From: Whitmania pigra
Taxonomy: Eukaryota > Annelida > Clitellata > Hirudinida > Haemopidae
Direction of reading: 5' to 3'
Assembly (NCBI GenBank): GCA_021613335.1
Contig: JAJTWR010000350.1
Location: 128,501 to 192,500 of the forward strand
DNA length: 64,000 nucleotides
Position 1 is the stretch's first letter. Every line of letters begins with the position of its first letter. Of the stretch, positions 36,290-47,758 are shown piece by piece. The notes beneath the pieces were generated by a model, which was not told the DNA's origin, ran no database searches, and saw only the letters and a list, made by a program, of their open reading frames with translations. A program made the translations under genes and the position numbers.

Positions 36290-38624
36290 AACTCAATTGC
36301 CGTTTATATAATAAATTTTTAAACACTAATTTAATATTTTATTTATAATTCAATAATAATTATAACAATATTTTAACTAATAAACTTTTCAAAACAATAA
36401 TAAATTTTTATTTTTGTCAGTTTATACCTACCCAGAAATTCAGATTTTTTCTGTGAAATTGATGATTTAATAATACCGAACCATTGCCAGCTTAACGATG
36501 ACTCGTTACGTTAGTGGAACTTGTTTTCATTTATGTGCTTCAAATGTTAAAATCGTTTCTTTGAAAAATACCAAACAACAAACCACTTACATTTACAGGA
36601 TTACCATCTGGAGATGCATTGTCATTGCTTGTCAAGAAATCACTGGAATTATACGATATACTGGCAAATGAGATTGTAAATCTAACATTCTTTGTCTTTC
36701 ATCCTAATATTTAATAGAATAATTTTAATATATTTTTAAAATTAATTTGTAAAATTTTTACTTTTAATTACTCTTCTAGCCTGGAGCGGTTCAATTTTTT
36801 AACGGGCCTTTAACTCAACTGATCGAGATTTCTCCCAATAATTATTACCCTTTTTGTCCTGGTATTTGTTATTGGGTGGCACAGTATGAAAAAGCTGTTT
36901 TGAAATTTGAAACCTTTACTTGAAAATGATAAACTGTTCTTAAAACTTTCAGTATAGCTAGATTCCATTTCAATAGTGGAACCTCAGCAATGTATGCCTG
37001 GCAGTCAAAGCGATGAGAGCAGTGGCTGAAAAGCTCCAGAAACTTTTTCACCCACCAATGTTTAATGACGTGTCAAGTACTTAATCCAATATATTTAGAT
37101 TTGTTAACGAGTTCATGAATAATTAATGCACTTTTATTAATTCACCATTTTATAACCTTGATACCTTTCAGATACCCTTACATTCCTGTCCAAATTAAGA
37201 AATATTCCATTACCTCGTTGCCCAAAAAAACAGAGAATTGCACAGTGGTTGCGTCGTCAATGTAAGGACACTTATCACTATCCATTTCCTAGTCATTAAA
37301 AGTTATTTTTTTTATTAAAATTGCAATGGTGTCTTGATTATTATTTAACAAGTATAAAAATAATTTCTTGAATAAAATATTTTTAGCTGAAGCCATATTT
37401 AGATGTGAAGACAAAACTTTAGAGAAACTTATCATTAAGGAACAAAGATTCTCGACTTGGATGGTTTGAAACAATTCCCACGTGCACTTATTAATAATTA
37501 TATTATTTATTTTAGAAAACCATCAAGAATTAATTTTAAATTTAATTATATTTCAACATCTTCAGCAACAAAATCCATCAATTCAAGCATTCAACTTGCT
37601 CGATTACGAACATTTCCCACGTTTGCAATTGGACCACTTGTATGCCTATTTCATGTCTTCAAACGACGAAAGTCAGAGAATGAAGCTCATTGAATCTTTT
37701 ATAAGAGGATGCTTCGAGGTAACGTATGTTGTTCACATTACGTGAAGCATTTAAATGGCGCCAATTTCAACGTAATGATGCAATTTCAATTGGCAGTGAC
37801 GCTGCATTGCACTGATAATCATAATGATTATTATGCCCATCATTGATGTTGAAAGCCTTTGTATTCACATTTTCAAACGCGCTTATTAAAATCCATTTTC
37901 ACCAAAAGAACTTAACATCGATAAAATTGTCATTTAAATCTAAACTATGTTGTATGTGAAATTGAATGTTTATCAATGCAAAATTACTATAATATTAATG
38001 CTGGCTTTTACAAATTCAATTTTAGACGTATAACAAATGTGGGAAAGTCCCCAGAACCGGTATGCCCATTAACACTCATTATTTGTGTTACATGCGCGAT
38101 TTAGTCAGCATCTTCTGTTCAGAGTTTTGTTCAGAAATATGGGTGAGTTATTGGTATTAGTTTGGATATTAATTAAGTTTGTTTAATTAGTTAACTATAC
38201 TTATTATTTGGTTAAGTTTGTATGAAATATTAATATCATGACAGTATTACGTTCTCATATTTTAAGGAAAAACCACTGGAAAAGTGGAATGAATTGGAGA
38301 AATGTCTTCGTGGTTATAAACGCGAGCCGTACATATCGGAAAACGGTGGCGATTTAATAGGAGTCCGTATTTGGGATGGTCATCAGTTGAAAGATGACTC
38401 AAAAGAATCTTTCAATTCAGAATCACATTCGGAGGATTTAACGATCGAAAAACATGTCTTCTTCGACCCTTTTTTAAATCGACTGGAACTTATGAACATT
38501 ATTCGAACAGCGTTCTGGAAAACTGCTGAAGTTCTTGAGGTAATTAAATAACCAATCATTTCATTTCATTTCGTACTTGTGCTGAGCCGACCTATTGATT
38601 ATCCGTATAGGATGTCAAGTAATT

Positions 38625-38805
38625 AATTATTTATTTATCTATTTGATTAAAAATCGAATTAATTGCATAACTAAGATGATTTGGACTTAAGATGTCTGGA
38701 TAAAATGTCAACCACTTATATAGCTCTCTTGCACGAGGCGGCGCAGGGTTTGCGAACGCGACACATTCGACTGCTACCGCAAAACATCCAGCCAAACTGC
38801 ACATA
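38625..38805 (-). mobile_element. tRNA-derived SINE (arm 2)
   Basis: Inverted counterpart of the SINE at 10745-10925: tail TTATTTATCTATTTGATTAA..TTGCATAACTAAGATGATTT, then the head with GGGTTTGCGAACGCGACAC. Confidence 0.75.
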
Positions 38806-39611
38806 ATTTTATCGACAGTTGATATATTTTCTTTAAAACTTATTTATTCATTACAGTTGGAAAAGTTTCCTAAATGTTACGAATCAATGATCTTCTGGAG
38901 GTGCTGGGGTATTTACCCCAGGTTTATTGTCAATAAAGCTTTGAGGGAGCCAGGATCGCAATCCCATCTATTCCAGTGGATTGAATTTACATTGAAGATG
39001 TGGTAAGTGGATGACTTTGTTCCATTTATCTTGCGATGTTAATTATTGTGTAACTGCATCTCATACTTTATTATAAAAACTGATTTTGTTTTCTTATAGT
39101 CCATTCTTATATTTACCGAGAGGACAAGAACATCGTGCTGATGATTTGCTGAAGATTATTAGCGGTGAACAGGTTGACAAGGTACGCAAACATTTGAGAC
39201 ATTTTAAGCTTTTTAACCGTTATCTTATTTGATTCAATTGTTCACTTATTAGGCAACATTAGAGGAGTTCTACTTTGTTGTGAATAACGTGCCGAGACAT
39301 GTGGAATAGATACCAAGACAAGATTTATAAATGATATGGATCAAGAAAGCGAATTATGACCTCGAGGATAGGGTTTTTTTGCTGGAGACTTTTGTTCATT
39401 AATTGATCATCCAGGTCAAGAGGCGTGGTCTCGTGGTCTCGCCTATACTAGAGCGCGCTTTTCTCTTTCACTTTTGTCTTACACTTTTGACTAGTAGCAT
39501 AATGATGAGTTGGACAAGATATTGATAATAAATGAAAGGAAATTATTTGGGTTATGTTGATAATAGCAATAGATATGTTGAAGCATTGCATGATCAAGTC
39601 TTGGGAAAACT

Positions 39612-40096
39612 CAGTGACGCCGAGAAGGGGGGCAGGTGAGGTCACTGCCAGGGGGCCCCCATCTGTAAGGGGCCCCGGTCGGTCCGATCATGTCAATTTT
39701 TGCACGTCTCTTCGTTTACCGTAGGCGACAGAATATAATGTCTTAATAGCCCCACAGTTTTACATACTGTCAAATACTTTTATATACCGCCGAACGAACA
39801 GTTCATTTCAAGTAGGCTGTATAAACTCTGTATTCTGATGTGAGACGTTAGGGTAACGTGGTGTAGGACGCCCACACCATTTTAGGTGAAACGGACCATT
39901 ACAGATCCTTTGATTTGTGTTGTTCCCTAGCAGGAAAGGTTTGATTTATCATCACTTCTATTTCTGTGGAGTTATACACACTAGACGACAGTCCAAAAGT
40001 CGGCGCGTGTTGAGCGAAGGGTTATTGTTGTTGCTCTACACGACAGGGCTGTGCCCGTAGAAGTTGATGCATCACTTACTCTAGAAGGGAAATTGG
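39612..40096 (+). mobile_element. hAT transposon end fragment (arm 2)
   Basis: It begins with CAGTGACGCCGAGAAGGGG and is collinear with the element at 48624-49000. It stops abruptly at 40096, where the inverted arm ends. Confidence 0.7.
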
Positions 40097-40647
40097 TACT
40101 AAATATTTAAACAAAGGACTACAAAATTGGTAAATTTTGGTACTTGCGCTGGAGACACGTTAACGAAACATATATTTTTAGAAAGGAAATAATTTGTAGA
40201 TTTTAAATATGTTTTTAAAATTTCAAGCGCGTTAAGGAATTTTACGTTATCGGCGCTCAAAGCTTTAAACGTTCACCAAAAATTCATTTTTATTCAAAAT
40301 ACATTATTTTTTTACGCGCATCATTTGCTAAAGCAAGACCTTTCTGACAAAAAAAAAAATTATATTTTTAGCTCTACGCGTTCCAGAGTTATTGGTTGTC
40401 AAAGTTCTTGCTGAACTCTTGCTAACTTCACCGTCGTATTTTTATATTGATACTAGTCAATCCTGTAATTTGCCACCCGGACTAGTCATAAGGCAGCTTT
40501 AAATATTTGTGTTCGAATTTACGTAATACACTTTGAATTTTTAAGGGGTACTTTAAAATAAAGTTGTACTTGATATTTTACCATCGCTCATTAAATACCC
40601 ATGAATAACTGTCTTAAGTTATTACCTTCCAAAAGCATCAACAACAG
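40097..40647. other. Arm-2 junction with filler sequence; no gene
   Basis: Immediately after the arm, TACTAAATATTTAAACAAAG + GACTACAAAAT (40098-40126) duplicates sequence in an intron of the atlastin-like gene (about 42667-42697). The dispersed repeat of 5357-5435 follows in reverse complement at 40360-40442. The first exon(s) of the atlastin-like gene may be in this stretch or upstream. Confidence 0.5.
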
Positions 40648-43600
40648 GTCAGACTCTTGAAATTTGGCATCGTAAAAGATACGGTATATTTGAACTCGAC
40701 GAAGATGCACTCGGAAGAATCCTCCTAGACAACAGGGTGCGGAACAAAAAAGTGATGGTTGTATCTGTGGGTGGGTGGGCTCAAACAGGAAATTCGTTTC
40801 TCCTCAATGTCTTCTTAAAATACCTGCAAAATCCTGGTAAACCTGTGAGTTGTTTATTTTCCAGCATTTACACATTTTATTGTTACTTTCCAACTTGCAA
40901 AGTTGTACTTGTGATGCACTTGTTTATAAAGTTATTGAATTTCATTAAGAATTTTGTGTCCCGAAAGTGATTCTTTTTTTATTCTTAATTACTTTTATTT
41001 TATATTTAAAATCTGGTTATTATTTTGGGGTTGCAATTTTCTTGATCAATTGGAAACATTTTTTAATCTATTAAATTTTACGCACTGATATTCCAACTAC
41101 TGATCTGGTTCTATCTCAACTTTGCATTAGTTGGTATGCAGTACACACAATTAAAAAATTTGTTGTATTATTTTCAGGATTGGATGGTCAACCCTGATGT
41201 TCCAATGAGTGGTTTTAAATGGAAAAGGATTTTTCCCAGAACCGTAGGCTTTTATATGTGGAGTGAACCATTCTTCATCACCACTCCATCTGGTGACGAG
41301 GTTATTTTAGTGTTGTTTTTAAGTATTGCTAAATCAATATGGATGCATATTTTAAATATTGATAAATTAATATGGATTTATTAAGGATCACATGATCAAC
41401 TTAATGGCCACTGTAATCTATATATGATATCTACAAATTCATAGGCTTGGTTTTTAACCTGCAGCATCATTAGCAAATGATAGATTAAGCCGTACATTTA
41501 AGTGCAGACACTAAAAATACAATTAATTAATTTAAACCTTTATTGCTTGGTTAGATTTGTGTTATCCTCATGGACACTCAGGGGATTTCACTGCCCTATG
41601 ATAAAACAAGCCCAGAGTCAGACAAGACGCACATATTTAGTTTGCTTGTCTCTTCTGTTCATCTCTTCAGCACTTTCCAAGTGCATACTACAGAGGCACA
41701 ACTCAAGGTTGTTAAACTCAATTCAAGTCAATTACAAAAATTATCGTAGGAGTTATAATTAGCTTTAAATTATTTATTGTTATTTGTAATCATCAGTTCT
41801 GAATGATTATGACATTGACATAAGGAATTGTGATTTTTGGGAATTTTTAACGTTGAAGCTATGTTTTATTTTAACATATTTTTAAGACAGATGGAATGTA
41901 CTTTAGTGTTATAACAGTAGCAAACCAAACAAATACTAACTACCAACTACCTAATGCACAACTCGAACTAGAACTATTTTATTGAAACAACTGCTGTCTT
42001 GACCTGCATTCCAGAAGATCACGTGTTGATAGTAATAGAAATATAATTTTACAGTTATATTACTCATACATCATTTAGTTTTACCAATTATTTTTTGATA
42101 TTTATTATTATTATGAGCAATAATTGATCAATATAATTACAACAGATTTTTAAGTATTGTCTTCATAAACATTTTAAGTTAATTCCCTTGATAGTTTGAA
42201 TATCAACATACATTTTCTAAAAATATCTTGTTTTTAAGTATTGTCTTCATAAACATTTTAAGTTAATTCCCTTGATAGTTTGAATATCAACATACATTTT
42301 CTAAAAATATCTTGTTTCTCTTAAGTATGTTGTCAATTATGCGAAGTTGGCCCCGGATGTTTTCAAAAGAAAGCCATACCAGGTAAGTCTCATCAGAATT
42401 TTATGGTTTGATGCCACAACAGAATGTCAGGAGGCGGTACATTTTCATGTTTTAAATGTTTAGTGTAATGTGCTGGCCTATCTCGCCTCTTAATTATTGT
42501 TTGATTCTTGAGAAATTTGATTGATTTGTTTATTTAATCTGAGCTTTCATTGCCCCTCTGTTATAAAAATATTTGTAAAATCTTAAATTGATATTTAAAG
42601 TTTTGAAATTTATTCTAAACAAAGTTATTTAGACAATGATAACAAAAACAAATATTTCACAAAATAAATACTAAATATTTAAACAAAGGACTACAAAATC
42701 CTTATCATAATGTGTTTGAATTTTCGTGTAAAATGATTATACATTAAGTCTACCGCTTTACAAACACTATAATACTAGTAAACAAGCAATAAATTTTAAA
42801 ACTTTGGTGAAAAAAGTAAATTTACTAGTTTTACTTATTAAATCAATTTTTTTTTTAATCCTATGTGTTGTGAACAAATTAATGAAAGAGATCTTAGTTA
42901 TAGGATCCAATTCGTTATAAAGTCTGCTTCGTTATATACTTCACGGTATGCCCCAAGTTATGTTCATAATTAAATATAAAATGGCAAGTTTGGAATTTAT
43001 TGATCTGATAAATTTTCAGAAATCCATAGCTTTTATTGAATAATAATTTTATGGAATTTAATAATGAGTAAATTGTTAATGTAAATGATAAAGTTATGGA
43101 TGAGAATTGAACCTCGAGGAACACCACAAGTTATGTCTCTACATTGTTCCAGAACTGTTAAACTCTGTCAACTGAATGGTTAAGACTTTTACTTTAGTAT
43201 GGCTCTAACAGGAGTTCAAATCCAAGTCACTTGCAAGAATTTCTACAACTGCTAGATGTTCTGTACATATATAAGAAGTACTTTTAATTGGTCTGTCTTG
43301 GAAGAAAATAAATGTAAATGTGCTGTAGTTGGCACATGAAGTTTGTTTAGTGATATTCAGCTGATGCCTAATTAATAAATTATTTTTAATGCACCATATA
43401 AATGAACCATTATTATTATTTGTAGACTTTTTACTTCCTAATTCGAGACTGCGGTCGGCACCCTTTCGCGTTTCCACTTGGATTTATGTATGATGAGGAT
43501 TTGATGACTGAACTGAAGGTGGTCTACAAAATAATGTTAAATTAATTAAATAGGTAATCTGTTGATGGATTATTAAGTGCATTCATTTGTTAAGTGTTTA

Positions 43601-46600
43601 TTAATACATCTAGATGCAAAATTAATTATGGTTTTGGTTGCTAGTTGATGAATATTTATCCAATTAATATTGTTTTAAATTATTAACACAGTTAATATTA
43701 CTTAGGAGGAATTTATTTGATATGTTGTAATAGTTAATTAAATGCAATTGCTAATAAATGAGAAGGAATTCATTATAATTAAGAAAATGGAATTACCCAT
43801 TCCTGATTGCTTCAAGAACTTGCATTGCTACGCTATGCCATACCCTTCTTTGAATATCTTTATGGAAGCATATCAGGGACATCTGTCAGGTAAAAGTTAT
43901 AGTACTACTTGATGCAGTTAAATTGATATTGACATTAAATATAATTAAATACAAATGACATTAAATACAAATTAAATATTGATCATAATTTTTAATGACT
44001 AATAAACTATTAATAAATTATCAAACAAAAATAAATCACAAGCATTGATTCCAGAAATTGATCCAGAGTTCAAGAAGAGCCTGAAGGTCCTAACAGAGCA
44101 CCTGTTTGATCCGGTGAATGTTGTCATCAAGGAGATCAACGGCAAACAAGTAACTGGACTGGAGTTGTTTCTGTACATCAAGGTGATTATGATGATGATG
44201 GTTTGGAGTGAATGCTCAGAAACATGTTGATTATTTAGTATGGTTCGTACAGGTCCTAAAAAGTCCTAAATTTCCGAAATTCTGTTTCTTAGTAAAAAGT
44301 CCTTTAAAAATGAGGGATGTCCTAAAAATTACAATAAAGTCCTAAAAAATGGTAGAATCTAAGACATAATTTTCTGAGATTTTATTAGTAACAGTTTTGT
44401 CGATGGATAAATTAAAGTTTTAATGGTGTGACTATATATTTGTAAATATGCAGGACAGTTCTTAATGTGCAAGCGCATGGCTTAATGGTTAAGGCTAAGT
44501 CTCTCACGATGGCAGCGCGGATTCGAACCCTGCTGCGTGAGCACCTTCCTAAACATCTAGCTATGTAATGGACGTTTATTTGTAGACAGTCCTTAATTCT
44601 TAAAGAAGGGAGCAAAGAATTGATATTTTCTTTAAGGAGCACATTGGACAGTTGTGATGATTATGCATTGATATGGAGGGAGTAAAAGTTTTGCTAACTT
44701 CATGGTCAGACATCTCTTGGAAAAGGTTTGTATATAAATAAAAGTTTGATTTGTGAAAATCAAAAAGAGATGAGCTTGAATGCAAGGAGGATAATTAGAG
44801 ACCCTATCAACAGTGTTGGAGGTGCACATTGGTCAATTTTAAGATTAATAAATCTGTCCTGAGTCATTTTAAAGCATCAAGGCAGAGGTTTAAATTTTAT
44901 TTGGAATCATTGCATGAGGGAGAGACAGGTAGCTGTAACCTCAAAATGAAAAACAGATGAAGATGACATGATCATGCTGTAGAAGAAGCTGAAGACTCTA
45001 AAACATGACAGGGATATGCTGGACAGAGAATTTCAAATATTAATGGATATTAACTTAAAAAACCAGGAACAATAATTTCTTGGTACAGCCAAACAGCCTG
45101 AGGAAAGATAGATAGGCAAAAGCAGTAGAAATTGCTTCTTTAGAGAGACTCAAAGAGTTGATTGTTTGTTTAAACAAATTGATATTACGAACTTTCATGT
45201 GTTACTATCCTGCGTTATACTTATAAATTGAATGATGAATAAGTAAAATATAAATACCGTTATTTTTGTTATTATTGTTGGTCCTAAAAATGGAGCAGAA
45301 GATTCTAGAAAGTCCCAAATTTTGTTTTTCAAGTTCCTGTATGTACTCATCTCCTATTCATTTTTTTTTTATGAATTCTAATTTTTTTTAAATTATGAAT
45401 ATAATTAATAATCATCATATTCCTTAACCAGTCTTATTGCAAAGTTTTACAAAGAAACCCCTATCAGTTAAATGCTTGGACAGAGGTTATTATTAAAGTT
45501 ATTAATTAATCATAACAATTACTAATTAATTGTCACAGTTACCGAATGTAAATGTAAATAAAGTTTATTGATAATTTCTTTAATTAAAATTTTTCCAACA
45601 AAGGCTGCACATGGAGTAGTGACATTGATTAATAATCAACGGCTCAGGTGGTAATTATAATTAGTAATTAAATATTACAGTTATTTTGTTTATTGATAAT
45701 TTAATTATTTATTACTTTTGCTGGCAAATGTTCATCAGAAAATATATGATAAAATAAGCAAGATTGACATTCCAGAGCCACGCAGTTTGATAGAGGTTAT
45801 TATACGTTAATCATCACAGTTGCTATTGTAATTAGTCATTTCATTGAAATTTTCTTTATTTATTAATTAATCTGGCAAAGGCTACAAAGGAAGCAATGGA
45901 TATGATTGCTGAGACTGAAGATGTTTACGTTTCCAAGCTTTTGGGTTTGACGGAGGTTATTATTGTATTTATCAATTAATTGTCAGTTATTTATTATTGC
46001 ATTTGGTCAATTTTTGATAACTTCCTCATTTATTGTTTTGCCAACAAAGACAAATGAAGAAAAAACATGGGATATGATTGCTATGGATAGGGCTGTAGCA
46101 TTTTACAGGAGGAAGATGAATGAGGTTAGATGATGATAATGATGACATAATTAATTATTATCCTGGTGATTAAACAGTGTAAGAGCTGCTTCTATTCGGT
46201 AACAGTTGATGCTTGGCAAAGACTTGTATCATATTAACGGTCTGCTCCTAAAGGCATATCATCATGTATGCTACTCATCAGCCATAAAAAAGTTGAGGTT
46301 AGCTACGATTGGTTGATGAGGCTGAATTGTACAATGGAATAAATTTAATCATTCAAAATGACTTTAGTACTACTAAATACTCTTACAATAAATAATTTTT
46401 TCTATTGTAATAAAACGTTGGCAGTTGCTTATATAAGCATAATAAATAAATGCCTTATTTGAGTTTCATTTGCTTTCCCACACGTTTTCTTGGACATTAA
46501 ATTGTTGTCAATAATAATTGCTCAACAGTTGAGCATGAAGTCCATCCATCATTGGTTTGTGGACATTGAAATAAAATTTCACTTGATTAAAAAATGTATC

Positions 46601-47758
46601 AAATATCATCGCATCACATGAGGATAATTGTTGATTCTGAAGATTCTGGATTTGTAAATGTAAACATTTTTTTTATTCATCATTTAAGGAGGATGGGTGT
46701 TGAAAACACAATCTTTGAGGATGAGCTGGGATACAAGCTCGGGGAATTATATCACGACTTAGTGATGGAATTTAAAGTATGTTTGAGTGCTTTCAGTCAA
46801 GTTTTTATTTCTAACATGTCATGTTGCTTTGGTCTTAGATAAGATTTGTAGAGTTGAATTATTAATAAAATTTTAGTTGAATTATTAAAACATTAGTGAC
46901 TATCTGATTCTCTAAAAAAAAAGTATTCAATTATTATGAACTTACATTTCTTTGACAGTATTATGAGACAGACTTAAACAAAGTAAGAAGTGAAAAAAAG
47001 TGTGGTGAGTCATCAAAAATGACTGTTTCCGCAAAGGTAAAATAAAGAGATTTGATTTTGATTGTGATGTTTTTATAACTATTACATTCGGTTTTAATAA
47101 CAAAAATTAATTTTATGATCTGGCCTAAATTTCCATTGTAATTGTTTTTGAGGAAACTTGATTTGATCTTTGCATTTTTGTTTCAAAAACTTTGTAGACC
47201 AGCTATTCTTGGATAAAATCTTTGCACTCTTATATTTTATTATTCATCATTAGATGTAGAGAGTTTGATGATGACAGTAGATGTTCGAATTAAATAGGCA
47301 AAATGCATTTTGACTTGTTTATTATTGAGATTTTGTTGTAGTTGTTGGGTGAAATTTCAAATAATTAAGTAAATTGAATGATTTGAAACCATGAAATCAA
47401 ATCATTCTTTAATGTGTGTTCGATGATTTTTATGTTCCCTAAGGATTTTACCCACTAATGGTTAAGTGATTTGTTAAGCGACGATCTGCTTATCAAAGTG
47501 GCCATACAATATTGAGATTACTTAATTACATAATAAATCACTCCCAGCAAATTGGTACTAAGCAAAGGCTCACTTCTTAAACAGTGCCTGTTGAACTTCT
47601 GTTCCTGATGTTTTGAAATTTTCAACATCAACTTGTTGTTTGTATTGCTTCTTATGTTTTTTTGACAGGATAATGTGGAAGAATTCAAGTCAATCTTACA
47701 AGCAATTCAAGAGATAAATGTCCGGCCAGCTGTTTCTAGAGACAAGAAGAGCAATTAA
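40648..47758 (+). CDS. Atlastin-like GTPase-fold protein, P-loop mutated, no membrane hairpin (5' end not found)
   Basis: Exons: 40648-40844, 41178-41300, 41555-41707, 42326-42382, 43426-43518, 43784-43889, 44055-44182, 45739-45795, 45881-45955, 46050-46124, 46206-46297, 46689-46776, 46959-47036, 47669-47758; phases consistent, about 466 residues. The atlastin GTPase domain is recognisable: FELDEDALGRILL, the switch-like TVGFYMWSEPF, G3 VILMDTQG intact, and G4 YFLIRDC with the RD pair. The P-loop is GGWAQTGNSFLL, where atlastins have GAFRKGKSFLL: the Lys is Asn and the catalytic Arg is missing. The middle three-helix bundle follows (EIDPEFKKSLKVL.., IKEINGKQVTGLELFLYIK). Atlastins then have two membrane helices and an amphipathic tail; here the protein ends in a hydrophilic helix (EEFKSILQAIQEINVRP). 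ER-membrane fusion activity is therefore unlikely. Exons 45881-45955 and 46050-46124 are duplicates. Poly(A) signal at 47843. Confidence 0.75.
42147..42314 (+). repeat. 84-bp tandem duplication in atlastin-like intron
   Basis: Units 42147-42230 and 42231-42314 are identical as read: each begins TTTTTAAGTATTGTCTTCAT and ends TAAAAATATCTTG. The second unit lies directly before the 3' splice site of exon 42326-42382. Confidence 0.9.
44238..45350 (+). mobile_element. Second copy of the 5.8-kb DNA transposon, nested in atlastin-like intron
   Basis: Left end TATGGTTCGTACAGGTCCTA and right end AAGTTCCTGTATGTACTCA mirror the TIRs at 5759 and 7051. The interior is alignable: GGGAGCAAAGAATTGATATT, CAACAGTGTTGGAGG, AAGAAGCTGAAGACTCTAAA. 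It is more decayed, its zinc-finger-like part is missing, and it contains a SINE. No convincing target duplication was seen. Confidence 0.7.
44455..44598 (+). mobile_element. tRNA-derived SINE (different tRNA head) with TSD, nested in DNA transposon
   Basis: The A box is in ATGGCTTAATGGTTAAGGC and the B box in GGATTCGAACCCTGC. The tail is CATCTAGCTATGTAATGGAC. Flanking repeats ACAGTTCTTAATG (44455-44467) and ACAGTCCTTAATT (44586-44598) are the target duplication. The host transposon at 6.3 kb has one such word (ACAATTCTTAATG). It could fool a tRNA caller, but it cannot fold into a full cloverleaf with a matched acceptor stem by eye. Confidence 0.75.
45430..45660 (+). other. Possible decayed duplicates of two atlastin-like exons
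   Basis: 45434-45487 (AAGTTTTACAAAGAAACCCC..GACAGAG then GTTATT) resembles exon 45739-45795 (KIYDKIS..) but has an in-frame TAA. 45604 onward (CAACAAAG then GCTGCACATGGAG) resembles the start of exons 45881 and 46050, whose acceptors are GGCAAAG and CAACAAAG. If real, the exon pair was duplicated once before the surviving tandem exons. Confidence 0.35.

Larger units (their letters stand above)
35822..39309 (+). pseudogene. Unknown gene, copy 3 (inverted, disrupted)
   Basis: Start MTTAEK at 35822, the QQNPSIQAFNLLDYEHFPRL exon at about 37570-37720, the EKCLRGYKREPY exon at 38294-38551, and the same early stop as copy 2 at 39307-39309. The exon at about 36957-37010, which in copies 1 and 2 reads FAKFPFQSWNLSN, has lost one base (CCCA to CCA) and gained TAG. 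The preceding exon has a divergent patch after EISPN. These lesions make this the most clearly non-functional copy. Confidence 0.6.
34352..40096. repeat. Inverted-duplication arm 2
   Basis: Reverse complement of 9449-15199 with scattered substitutions, small indels and a few patches of higher divergence (for example 36837-36860 and 36955-36985). The inner boundary is at CCAGGTAGCGAGAAGG (34352). The outer boundary is at AGAAGGGAAATTGG (about 40096). Confidence 0.85.

Noticed and set aside
44468..44560. tRNA gene
   Set aside because: The A and B boxes are good, but it carries a SINE tail, is flanked by a target duplication and sits inside a transposon, so it is a tRNA-derived SINE.
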